DNA of 34,992 nt from Bacteroidota bacterium (GTDB taxonomy: Bacteria; Bacteroidota; Bacteroidia; JABDFU01), in assembly GCA_013286655.1 (NCBI GenBank), contig JABDFG010000022.1:1-34992 (forward strand), given 5' to 3'. Made by a program: the position numbers and the translations under genes. Under the pieces are notes generated by a model. The model did not search any database. It saw only the letters and a program-made list of their open reading frames with translations, and was not told the origin of the DNA. Below are positions 25,031 through 33,500 of this stretch, in pieces (the first letter of the stretch is position 1; each line of letters opens with the position of its first letter).

Positions 25031-25978
25031 ATGAGCTTCCTAAAACTTATACCCGGACTGGCTGTTTTGATACTCGCTTCCTGCGCCAAACCTTTTTATA
25101 ACCAAGAATGGCAGGCCACTCCGGTAACCGCAGACGGAAATGCAAAAGAATGGTCCGTTCCGCTAGGTTTTTATGATGGAGAAACAAAGATCCAGTATAC
25201 TTTCTCCAACGATATCAATAATTTATACCTCTGCATGAAGGTCGTTGATGAGAAAACACAGGTCAAAATTATACGCGCGGGATTGCAGCTCTGGATAGAT
25301 AGTATGGGTAAAAACAAACACCAGACAGGTGTTCTCTTCCCAATGGCAAACCCGGATGCGGGAGGCGACAGCAAATCAGGAGAAGGAAGGGACAGAGGCA
25401 GAAATTCAGGAGATGTCTCTTCAGAAAAAAAGTCAGGAGATCATAAACCTGATATAGGCGCTCTTAAACGAAAATTTTTTAATGCTCCCAAAGAAATGCA
25501 ACTCACAGGGTTCAAACCACCCCTGGGAGGTTTAACATCCATGGAAAATAACAATGACATATCCATTAACATCAACTGGGATAGCACCAATACCCTGGTA
25601 TATGAAGCCATTATTCCCTTCAAAACCTTTTATAAAAAATCGCTTTCCTTATCGGATACCACCGTTGTATTGGGGATAACCGTTACCGTTAACGGTCTTC
25701 CTGCACCCGCGGGATCAGGCGGTGGCGGCAGTGGAGGCGGCGGTGGACGCGGAATGGGTGGTGGTGGCATGGGGGGCGCCGGAGGAATGGGCGGAGGTGG
25801 CATGGGGGGTGCCGGAGGAATGGGCGGAGGCGGTATGGGAGGCAGAGGAGGAAATAAAGGCGGAGGAGCGCGACCGACAACAGAAGTAAATCCACTTTAT
25901 GAAACGACTACCTTAAAAACACAGCTGAAACTTGCCACATCTCCGGGGAAACCAAGGCCATCCATGGGGGTGTGGTGA
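25031..25978 (+). CDS. Lipoprotein of unknown function with Gly/Met-rich repeat tract
   Basis: Starting at ATG 25031, the 315-residue product begins MSFLKLIPGLAVLILASC, a lipoprotein signal with acylated C18. Residues about 25-220 look beta-rich (ADGNAKEWSVPLGFYD, NNLYLCMKVVDEKTQV, LQLWIDSMGKNKHQ) and recall a CBM9/DOMON-like sandwich; that is a guess from pattern only. Residues about 228-279 are almost pure glycine with regularly spaced methionines, including three 11-residue units. I cannot assign a function. It follows LytTR by 44 bases and precedes the outer-membrane barrel gene by 27 bases, so the two products may form a cell-surface pair. An upstream TTG start at 25004 is the alternative. 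Confidence 0.75.
   Translation: MSFLKLIPGLAVLILASCAKPFYNQEWQATPVTADGNAKEWSVPLGFYDGETKIQYTFSNDINNLYLCMKVVDEKTQVKIIRAGLQLWIDSMGKNKHQTGVLFPMANPDAGGDSKSGEGRDRGRNSGDVSSEKKSGDHKPDIGALKRKFFNAPKEMQLTGFKPPLGGLTSMENNNDISININWDSTNTLVYEAIIPFKTFYKKSLSLSDTTVVLGITVTVNGLPAPAGSGGGGSGGGGGRGMGGGGMGGAGGMGGGGMGGAGGMGGGGMGGRGGNKGGGARPTTEVNPLYETTTLKTQLKLATSPGKPRPSMGVW
25712..25867 (+). repeat. Gly-rich coding repeat, about three 33-bp units
   Basis: This GC-rich tract encodes glycine with methionine at an 11-residue period (for example GMGGGGMGGAG). The methionines fall at 25754, 25787 and 25820. The unit is a multiple of three, so copy-number changes would alter protein length without breaking the frame. Confidence 0.8.
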
Positions 25979-26005
25979 TTCATTCAAAGTTGGAAAGTTA
26001 GCTAG

Positions 26006-28873
26006 TTGAACTATTTCAAATTCATTTGCAAATTGAACTTTCAAACTTTCAAACTTTCAAACTTTCAAACTTTAAGCTTTAAGCTATTTTTCGCATTATT
26101 TTTACTATTCCTGTCATTTTCCAGCTTTGCACAAATTCCGGAAACCGGGAAGATCGCAGGTGTTATTAAGGATGCCAAAACAGCGAAACCCCTGCAATTT
26201 GCATCCATAGGAGTCCTCCGGCAAAAGGATTCCTCCTTCGTATCGGGTGGAGTAACAGACAGCACCGGATTTTTCAGAATCGGGTCCATCCCTTTCGGAA
26301 CCTATTACCTGAAAATAGTATACATTGGTTATGAACCCTTTAAAACCGGCTTATTTTCACTTAGTCCGGCATTATCCCGAAAAGACTTCGGATACCTGCA
26401 ATTAAAAGCGTCAGGAGCCCTGTTAAAGACAGCCACTATCATCAGCAAACAAATTCTTTTCGATCAGGTAGGTGATACGATACAATACCATGCGGACGCA
26501 TTTAAGACACATCCCGATGCCACCGCAGAAGATCTCATAACTAAAATGCCAGGAGTAACGAATAGTAACGGATCCATTTCCGTGAATGGAGAAAAGGTGA
26601 CTCAGGTGACGGTAGACGGAAAACCATTCTTTGGAGATGATCCCACCATGGCCATTCGAAATTTACCCGCCGAGGTGATTGATAAGATCCAGGTTTTCGA
26701 CAAACAAAGTGACCAGGCACTCTTTACAGGGTTTGACGACGGACAATCCAGCAAAACCATCAATATCATTACCAAAGCAGGCAAAAGCAACGGGGAGTTC
26801 GGCAAATTTTATGCCGGCTACGGCGATGATGACCGCTACATAGCCGGCGGCAATCTGAATATCTTCGATGGGGATCGCAGAATTTCCATACTTGGACTTT
26901 CCAATAATATCAATCAGCAAAATTTCAGCACGCAGGATCTACTTGGCGTAACAGGGGGAGGAGGAGGACGTAGCAGCGGAAATCAGTCAGGCGGAGGCAG
27001 TTCGAACAATTTCCTGATCAGCCCTCAAAACGGAATAACAACCACCAACGCTCTGGGCCTGAACTACAGCGACAAATGGGGCAAGGACATCAAAATAACG
27101 GCAAGTTATTTTTACAGCGAAGCGGACAATACCACGATAACCGACAAAAACAGGAACTACATCAGTACCCATAACGAAGGGCTTTACTATGCGGAAACTG
27201 ATTCTGCCAACAACAACAACTATAATCAACGGTTGAATGTGCGAATGGAATATACAATTGATACTGCTAATTCCCTGATCCTTACTCCCAAATTGAATGT
27301 GCAGAACAACAATTCCGGTCTGGGAATGGCTGGCTATAATACACTCGCCGCAGGAAACATTTTGCAAAGCGAAACATTCAACAATACCCCGGCCTTCACC
27401 GCAGGTTATGATTTCACTAATACACTTCTCTGGCGTCATAAATTTCATAAAAAGGGGAGAACTTTTTCAGCCGGACTCTCCAGTGACATGAATAATAAGT
27501 ACGGCAATGGCAGCCAGACCTCCCTGAGTACTTATTTTTTTCCGGTAGACACCAGCATTATTAATCAGGACAATCCGGTACACAGCAATGGATACATGCT
27601 TTCTCCAAACCTGGTCTATACTGAACCAGTAGATAGTTTCGGCCAGCTGCAATTCAGTTACAATCCTTCTTATACAGTCGCCAATACGGACATGCCCACC
27701 TATAACTACTCGGTCATCGATCAAAACTATACCAATCTGGACACGGCCCTTAGCAATAAATACCAAAGTACGTATACAATTAACAAAGGAGGCATTGGTT
27801 ACCGCAGAAACAAAAAGAAGTTTATGCTCATGGCAGGAATAAACGCGCAATATGCGACCCTTAGTGGCAGCGAATATTTTCCGGTTGCCTTTACTGTCAA
27901 CAAGCCTTTCACAGATATCCTTCCCCAGGCCATGCTCAATTACCGGTTTTCCAAAGGGACCAACCTGCGCATCATTTACCGCGCTACGACTAATCTTCCA
28001 TCGGTTTCTCAACTGCAAAGCGTTATCAACAATAACAATCCCCTTATGCTCAGCACAGGAAACCCCTCCCTTCGCCAGGACTACGAGCAGACCCTGACAA
28101 TCCGTTATGGGAAAACGAGAAATACAAAAGCAAGTGGTTTATTTGTTTATTTCTATGCGAATTACGCCCAGAACTATATCGGCAATCAAACAATTTTTCC
28201 TACAAAGGATACCGTCGTTGGTAAGGAGACGGTGCTGAAACCGGGAGGGCAGTTAACCAGGCCGGTTAATATGAATGGATACCTTAATTCCAAATCATTT
28301 GTTACTTATGCGATTCCCATCACAAAAATAAAATGCAACCTTAACTTAAACTCCGGTCTCAATTATGCCCAGACACCTGGCCTGATCAACAATCTCACCA
28401 ATATCTCCGGTGACTATGGACTAAGTGGAGGTCTTGGACTTAGCAGTAATATCAGTGAAAAAATTGATTTTACATTTTCGTATAGCGCGAACTACAACAT
28501 TGTAAAAAATACACTACCAACGACAGTTCCCAATAATAATTATTTTTCTCAAACCACTTCGTTCAAGTTTAATTGGTTATTCTGGAACGGATTTGTTTTC
28601 AATACAACCCTTAACCATTCGCTCTATGCCGGTCTTTCCCAAAATTACAACCTGGATTTCTTACTGTGGAACGCTTCACTGGGCTACAAGCTGTTAAAGG
28701 ATCACTCTTTTGAAGTAAAAGCCAGTGTTTTTGACCTGCTGAATCAGAACAACACGATCAGCAGAACGGTGACCAATACCTATATAGAAGACGACAAAAC
28801 AAATGTGCTGAACAGGTACTATATGCTGACACTCACCTATACCCTGAGAAATTTCAAGACAGCTAAAACTTAA
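26006..28873 (+). CDS. Outer-membrane beta-barrel protein with CarboxypepD-regulatory-like and plug-like domains
   Basis: This is a TonB-receptor-related outer-membrane protein of the OMP_b-brl_3 type common in Bacteroidota; the reading frame gives 955 residues. After a hydrophobic signal (FKLFFALFLLFLSFSSFAQ, cleavage near residue 43) come a CarboxypepD_reg-like domain (about 46-135: GKIAGVIKDAKTAKPLQFAS), a plug-like region (150-260: DATAEDLITKMPGV, VTVDGKPFFGDDP, EVIDKIQVFDKQS) and a long barrel to the C-terminus (LTYTLRNFKTAKT). There is no ATG at the 5' end: a TAG at 26003 closes the frame, so TTG 26006 or TTG 26033 must be the start. Four copies of an 8-bp repeat lie in the signal-peptide coding region. 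No SusD-like partner is adjacent; the preceding lipoprotein may be one. Substrate unknown. Confidence 0.87.
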   Translation: MNYFKFICKLNFQTFKLSNFQTLSFKLFFALFLLFLSFSSFAQIPETGKIAGVIKDAKTAKPLQFASIGVLRQKDSSFVSGGVTDSTGFFRIGSIPFGTYYLKIVYIGYEPFKTGLFSLSPALSRKDFGYLQLKASGALLKTATIISKQILFDQVGDTIQYHADAFKTHPDATAEDLITKMPGVTNSNGSISVNGEKVTQVTVDGKPFFGDDPTMAIRNLPAEVIDKIQVFDKQSDQALFTGFDDGQSSKTINIITKAGKSNGEFGKFYAGYGDDDRYIAGGNLNIFDGDRRISILGLSNNINQQNFSTQDLLGVTGGGGGRSSGNQSGGGSSNNFLISPQNGITTTNALGLNYSDKWGKDIKITASYFYSEADNTTITDKNRNYISTHNEGLYYAETDSANNNNYNQRLNVRMEYTIDTANSLILTPKLNVQNNNSGLGMAGYNTLAAGNILQSETFNNTPAFTAGYDFTNTLLWRHKFHKKGRTFSAGLSSDMNNKYGNGSQTSLSTYFFPVDTSIINQDNPVHSNGYMLSPNLVYTEPVDSFGQLQFSYNPSYTVANTDMPTYNYSVIDQNYTNLDTALSNKYQSTYTINKGGIGYRRNKKKFMLMAGINAQYATLSGSEYFPVAFTVNKPFTDILPQAMLNYRFSKGTNLRIIYRATTNLPSVSQLQSVINNNNPLMLSTGNPSLRQDYEQTLTIRYGKTRNTKASGLFVYFYANYAQNYIGNQTIFPTKDTVVGKETVLKPGGQLTRPVNMNGYLNSKSFVTYAIPITKIKCNLNLNSGLNYAQTPGLINNLTNISGDYGLSGGLGLSSNISEKIDFTFSYSANYNIVKNTLPTTVPNNNYFSQTTSFKFNWLFWNGFVFNTTLNHSLYAGLSQNYNLDFLLWNASLGYKLLKDHSFEVKASVFDLLNQNNTISRTVTNTYIEDDKTNVLNRYYMLTLTYTLRNFKTAKT
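26041..26072 (+). repeat. 8-bp tandem repeat (TCAAACTT x4) at the start of the barrel gene
   Basis: Four perfect copies of TCAAACTT run from 26041 to 26072, preceded by a degenerate copy (TTGAACTT, 26033-26040). They lie after both possible TTG starts and before the hydrophobic signal core. The unit is not a multiple of three, so gain or loss of one copy would change the reading frame. Confidence 0.9.
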
Positions 28874-28884
28874 AGCCCACGGAA

Positions 28885-29292
28885 TTACTTCTTTCGCTTT
28901 TTCTGCCCTTTAAACAGACGTTTGTCTTCCTGGCCATTTGTCTTGAACGCTTTGCCACCCCAACCATTTGATTTGCGTCGGCCGAAGAGTCCTTTCTTGC
29001 CGTATTGTTTTTTCTGGAATGCACTGCGGCTGGCTTTGCCACTGGCGCGGAAATGTTGTGTTGTTTTAACGTGATCGGACCCTCTTTTGGGTCCGAAGAT
29101 TCCACGGGAGAAGAATTTGTGTTTCCCCGTGCCGGATCCCGCGAAACTATTGTCTTTTTCGTGCAGTTTTTCCGGCTCGGCGTATGTATACGTTGGTTTA
29201 TTCGTTTTCTGGCCGAAACAAGGATGTAGCGCAAAAAGCAAAAAGGTAAAAATTACCGCCGGAAAAAATCGTCTCACACTAAACACTTTCAC
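28885..29292 (-). CDS. Small secreted, strongly basic protein of unknown function
   Basis: The 135-residue product has a clear signal peptide (VRRFFPAVIFTFLLFALHPC, cleavage near FGQ). The mature part of about 107 residues is rich in Lys, Arg, Gly and Phe, ending in LFKGQKKRKK. Patterns such as KFFSRGIFGPKRG and KKGLFGRRKSNGWGG repeat loosely. I do not recognise a family; the composition suggests binding to nucleic acid, polysaccharide or another acidic surface. I prefer this frame over the overlapping 28863-29234 frame because only this one has a signal peptide. It faces the barrel gene (11-base gap) and is divergent from the next lipoprotein. Confidence 0.7.
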   Translation of the reverse strand: MKVFSVRRFFPAVIFTFLLFALHPCFGQKTNKPTYTYAEPEKLHEKDNSFAGSGTGKHKFFSRGIFGPKRGSDHVKTTQHFRASGKASRSAFQKKQYGKKGLFGRRKSNGWGGKAFKTNGQEDKRLFKGQKKRKK

Positions 29293-29339
29293 GCAATATT
29301 ATTCATAAAAAACGAATAGAACAAATGTGGTATTGTTTG

Positions 29340-29347
29340 TATCTTTA
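29340..29347 (+). promoter_or_regulatory. Putative -7 element
   Basis: TATCTTTA is one base off TAnnTTTG and lies 23 bases before the ATG at 29371. The same octamer followed by GT occurs before the gene at 33501. Confidence 0.35.
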
Positions 29348-29370
29348 GTATTCCATCTAATCGACGAAAC

Positions 29371-29586
29371 ATGCCTACTCTTTTAAAAAAAATAGTTTTG
29401 CTGACGGTATTAGCAACCCTGAGCATAGTAGCAACAAATTGCTCCTCCAAAGCGCCAAAAACGGATAAGCAGGAAGAAGTGAAGCAGCGGTACAAATGCC
29501 CGATGAAATGTTCGGAACAGCTGTTTGACAAACCCGGGAAGTGCCCGAGCTGTGGAATGGACCTGGAGAAGGTTAGCCCATCCTGA
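29371..29586 (+). CDS. Small lipoprotein with heavy-metal-binding-type Cys motif
   Basis: This 71-residue protein has a lipoprotein signal (LATLSIVATNC, C24) followed by a single small domain: YKCPMKCSEQLF, then PGKCPSCGMDLEK. This matches the short heavy-metal-binding domain found in copper/zinc efflux proteins (usual form CPMHP...PGKCPxCGM), except that the usual His after CPM is Lys, followed by an extra Cys. It probably binds a soft metal at the cell envelope. It lies 5 bases before the large gene at 29592 and may be in the same transcript. Confidence 0.8.
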   Translation: MPTLLKKIVLLTVLATLSIVATNCSSKAPKTDKQEEVKQRYKCPMKCSEQLFDKPGKCPSCGMDLEKVSPS

Positions 29587-29591
29587 ACGGA

Positions 29592-32500
29592 ATGAATGCC
29601 CCCCTTTTTAAACGTTTTATAACAGGTCTTGCCCTGTTAGTGTCGGGTTATGCATTTTCGGAAAATGGATGGGATTACATAAAAGCAAACGACAATAAAA
29701 CAGCCCGCAGCTTATTCAGAGAAACGCTGGCAAAGGACAGTCTGAACAGGGAAGCGATAACAGGTCTGCTTTACCTGAGCGATATTGAACAGGATAAACT
29801 TGCTTACCAGAAGTATGCAAATAGTTTGATCCGGAATTTCCCGGAAGAGCCTCTTTTCAGCGTTTTCAAAAATGCCTATGCCGGAAGTCCCGATTTTGTC
29901 ATCCGGCAGAAAAATTTCAGTGAAGCGGTAAAATTACCTTATCGGCTGATGCTGGCAGCCGAACAGAGGGAAAAACGAAAATTTAACGAATCGGTTCTGG
30001 CTTACGGAGAACTACTGGAAGATTATCACTGGGCGATGATCGGCCCCTTTAAAAACACTTCAGGAAGCGGTCATGACATTATCTACCCTGTAGAAAAAGA
30101 TACCTACGATAGTTCCAAAACCTACGAAAACAGCAAAGGCGTTTTTTTAAAATGGGTAAGACCCAAATATGATGATGTAAATAACCGCATCGAGTTTTCG
30201 GACTATTTGCTGAACAACTACCCAAGTGCCACTTATTATGCCAGCAGTTTTATTCATTTACCGGAAAACAGAAAGCTAGAGCTGCGCGTGGGAAGCGCTT
30301 CTCCAATAAAAATATGGATAGATGGCAACCTTGTTTTTAATAACAAATCCATCACCCGTTTTAAGTGGGATCAGGAAATTATTGCGCTGAACCTGAATGC
30401 CGGAACGCATCGCATTCTTGTAAAATGTTCAAGTCCCCCACAGGCTCCCAAGTCTTATGATTTACTGTCCTTTTTTGATACTCCCGTAGTTTCCGACCTA
30501 ACGGTAAATACCTGGTTAAGCGATTATTTTAACATCAGCAACGACAATAACAGCAGTGAATTGGGCTTTGGATTACGTTTTACAGATCCCGAAGGAAAAC
30601 TGATTAAAAACATCCATGTACGAGCTATCGCTAATTCAACGATAAGCTCCCAATCAGTATTCCAGACAAGACTCAGTGAAAATTTTACGATCAATTATTT
30701 CAAAGAAACGATTGAAAAAAAACCTTCGGAATTGTTCAATTATTTTGCGCTATGCAAGGCTTATTTTATGGATGGGTTGACGAAACAGGCAGAGCCTTTT
30801 TTTGTAAAAGCACTCCGGGAACACCGGGATCTGGTTATGTTCAAATACCTACTCGCGAAAATATATGCCCAGAATGGAAAGATGGAAAAGGTTTCCCAGG
30901 TGCTGAATGAAATTAACCAGGAAAAGACTCCTGTTTTCGGTTTATTATACAGTAAGCTAAAAGAAATCGATCCGGGAACAGAAGAACAAAAATACGTAAG
31001 CTCCCTTGATCGGTTAAAAACCATAACCCCCTCCAATTATGCTGTTATCAGCGCTTATCTGAAATACTACGACAAGAAAGGCATGCAAAAACAAAAGCAG
31101 GCATTTATCTCGGAGATGAAAAAATCATACCCTGATTACAAAGAATCCCTGGATATGGAACTGGATAACGACAAGTCGGAAAAAGGCCTAACAGAGCGGG
31201 AGCGTCGTGTGGGTACGAAATATACCATTTCGAAAATCGGATCAAGGTTCTTAACACTGGACTACTCAACCGCTATTTCGTATTACAAAAACAAGGGAAG
31301 GGTAAAGAAAGTGATGAGACTCTATAATGAGTTAATTAAACAGGTTCCCAGCAATGTAGATTATCGCCAGGAAAAAGCACACTACCTTCTGGAACATGGA
31401 TTTTTTCAGGAGGCCGCGAATGAATTGCAGGAGGCTTTGGCGATAGCGCCCTACAATAGTCAGGCTCTGGAATACCTGGGGGACGTGTACACTGATAAAA
31501 GCAAATGGAATAAGCTGGCCTCCGATTCCATGGCGCTGAAATTTTACAAACTATCCAAACAATACCAGCGGCAAAATTCCTCCCTCGACACGAAGATCAC
31601 ACGGATCGAAGGTCAGAAAAAACTGAACAAATTATTCAAGACCAAAACATTTGAGGAAATCCTGGGAGATGAACGCTGGAAGAAAAAATACAGCAATGAA
31701 GAATCCGTTATCTTAATGTATACGCGTAACCTGATTTATGATTCAAGTGCACATGTAGAAGTATACCAGCAAATGATGGTAAAAATTTTAAACGAAAGCG
31801 GCGCGAAACATTGGACAGAATACGATTTTAGTTTTATGGGAAATGTCAATACACTCCGGGTACTGAAATCCAACGGCGCAGAAATTACGCCGGATAAGCA
31901 GGGAGCTTATGTGGTGATCAAAAATCTGGAGCCCGGTGATATTCTGCAAATTGACGGAGTGCAGGAATGGGAACAACAAACAGAACTGGACAGAGAACTT
32001 GCGTTCGTTCATTACACCTCCTTTGAAACACCTATCTATTACCACAAATTTGAGGTAGCGGTCCCTGAAAATCAATACCTGGGGTATCTCTACCATAAGC
32101 TGGACAGTACGCTAACTAAAAGCAGCCATGATGGTTTTGATTTTTACAAATGGGAATATTACGATCTTCCGAAAATTGAAACAGAAGAGGCCACCCTTGA
32201 TTTATTTGATCTCTATAGCAATATTATGATCAGTACTTTGCCAGACTGGAGCAAACTGGTAGACTGGTATCAACAAATCACTTATGGAAAATTTGAAATG
32301 ACCTATGAAATCCGGGAAGCATTGGACAGTATCATCCGGCCGGAACTATCCGACAGCCAAAAAGTAGAAAACATTTACAACTACCTGACCAGAGAAATAA
32401 AATATTCCTATGTTCCCTTTTTACAATCCGGTTATGTCCCCAAAGATCCAGGTTTAACGCTTTCTTCCCGTATCGGGGATTGTAAAGATGTGGCAACACT

Positions 32501-33425
32501 GATGATTGTAATGCTGAGGGCTATCGGAATAGAAGCAAACTTTACCCTGGTGAAATCGAATACTTTTAACCATCAGGAGATGCTGCCTTCTCTTTATTTC
32601 GACCATGTTATCGTGCAATATGTACTAAAAGGGAAAACCTCTTACCTGGATATGACAACAGATTATTATCCCTATTACGTGCTGACGGAGAATGATGTGA
32701 ATGCTTTTGCCCTGGTTATAAAAGAAGGCAATTCAACCATCCTACGTCTTCCGGATGACGATCTGGACCCTGGAAAGAATCAAATCAAGTACACGGTAAA
32801 AGCCAAATTAAATACAGATAAAACCATTGACTTATCCGTCGATGGCCTGTACCCGGGGATTGCGGGAGGAAGTATGCGGGAATATTTTTCTTCTATTTCC
32901 GAAGCAGAGCAAAAAAATTACCTGGCAGAACACCTGGGAAAATCGGTGTTTACAAACATGGAACTTTTAAATCATCAGTTTGAAAACAAGAATGAGATTT
33001 CGAAACCTTTGAAGGTTTCTATAGAGTTTAAGGCCTCTCAATTTTCGGATGAAGTGGCCAACCTGCTCATTTTCCAGATTCCTTATATGTCAGTAGTGCA
33101 AAGCAGCGTAGCTGTCTCCGGGAAACACCGGCAGAACCGGATCAATATCGACAAACTGGGAAATACGGCTCCTTCGGTTCAGAAAATAACCCTGAGCTTT
33201 CCGGAACATTATCAGCTTTTAAAATTGCCAGACAATATTAGCTACCAAGGCAAATATGGAAGCTACACGGTACAATTTAAAAAAATTCCCGGGGGACTCT
33301 TCATAGAAAAACAACAGGTATTTACGAAGAAAATAATACCGGTAAACGAGTTTGAAGATTTTAAAGCTTTCTATCTGAAGTTGTTGAATTTTGATAAGAC
33401 GAAACTAGCCATACAGCGATCATGA
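29592..33425 (+). CDS. Large exported TPR / DUF3857 / transglutaminase-like protein
   Basis: The 1277-residue protein starts with a signal peptide (LFKRFITGLALLVSGYAFS). Residues 25-140 are TPR-like. Residues about 145-290 form a PA14/jelly-roll-like section (WAMIGPF, then LRVGSASPIKIWIDGNLVF and LNAGTHRILVKCS). Residues 375-665 are further TPR-like helices. Residues about 705-900 resemble DUF3857 (VEVYQQMMVKILNESGAKHW). A transglutaminase core follows with the triad C964 (RIGDCKDVATL), H1005 (YFDHVIVQY) and D1020 (SYLDMTTDY). A beta-rich C-terminus completes it. DUF3857-transglutaminase proteins are common in Bacteroidota and their substrate is generally unknown. The ATG at 29592 gives the signal peptide. 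Confidence 0.85.
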   Translation: MNAPLFKRFITGLALLVSGYAFSENGWDYIKANDNKTARSLFRETLAKDSLNREAITGLLYLSDIEQDKLAYQKYANSLIRNFPEEPLFSVFKNAYAGSPDFVIRQKNFSEAVKLPYRLMLAAEQREKRKFNESVLAYGELLEDYHWAMIGPFKNTSGSGHDIIYPVEKDTYDSSKTYENSKGVFLKWVRPKYDDVNNRIEFSDYLLNNYPSATYYASSFIHLPENRKLELRVGSASPIKIWIDGNLVFNNKSITRFKWDQEIIALNLNAGTHRILVKCSSPPQAPKSYDLLSFFDTPVVSDLTVNTWLSDYFNISNDNNSSELGFGLRFTDPEGKLIKNIHVRAIANSTISSQSVFQTRLSENFTINYFKETIEKKPSELFNYFALCKAYFMDGLTKQAEPFFVKALREHRDLVMFKYLLAKIYAQNGKMEKVSQVLNEINQEKTPVFGLLYSKLKEIDPGTEEQKYVSSLDRLKTITPSNYAVISAYLKYYDKKGMQKQKQAFISEMKKSYPDYKESLDMELDNDKSEKGLTERERRVGTKYTISKIGSRFLTLDYSTAISYYKNKGRVKKVMRLYNELIKQVPSNVDYRQEKAHYLLEHGFFQEAANELQEALAIAPYNSQALEYLGDVYTDKSKWNKLASDSMALKFYKLSKQYQRQNSSLDTKITRIEGQKKLNKLFKTKTFEEILGDERWKKKYSNEESVILMYTRNLIYDSSAHVEVYQQMMVKILNESGAKHWTEYDFSFMGNVNTLRVLKSNGAEITPDKQGAYVVIKNLEPGDILQIDGVQEWEQQTELDRELAFVHYTSFETPIYYHKFEVAVPENQYLGYLYHKLDSTLTKSSHDGFDFYKWEYYDLPKIETEEATLDLFDLYSNIMISTLPDWSKLVDWYQQITYGKFEMTYEIREALDSIIRPELSDSQKVENIYNYLTREIKYSYVPFLQSGYVPKDPGLTLSSRIGDCKDVATLMIVMLRAIGIEANFTLVKSNTFNHQEMLPSLYFDHVIVQYVLKGKTSYLDMTTDYYPYYVLTENDVNAFALVIKEGNSTILRLPDDDLDPGKNQIKYTVKAKLNTDKTIDLSVDGLYPGIAGGSMREYFSSISEAEQKNYLAEHLGKSVFTNMELLNHQFENKNEISKPLKVSIEFKASQFSDEVANLLIFQIPYMSVVQSSVAVSGKHRQNRINIDKLGNTAPSVQKITLSFPEHYQLLKLPDNISYQGKYGSYTVQFKKIPGGLFIEKQQVFTKKIIPVNEFEDFKAFYLKLLNFDKTKLAIQRS

Positions 33426-33446
33426 ACTCATTTACTTAATCTTTGC

Positions 33447-33454
33447 TATCTTTA
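33447..33454 (+). promoter_or_regulatory. Putative -7 element
   Basis: TATCTTTA lies in the 75-base gap before the gene at 33501, leaving a leader of roughly 40 bases. One mismatch to TAnnTTTG; no clear -33 element. Confidence 0.3.
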
Positions 33455-33500
33455 GTTTAGTGTTTTTTACAGGCCCGATTTTTGTGGTAAACCTTCCTCT

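Noticed and set aside
25712-25867. Gly-rich repeat as a phase-variation switch
   Set aside because: The unit is 33 bases, a multiple of three, so copy changes cannot shift the frame.
28863-29234. Overlapping minus-strand reading frame of 123 residues
   Set aside because: It lacks a signal peptide and has an irregular Ser/Thr/Lys composition; the overlapping frame 28885-29292 has a clear signal peptide.
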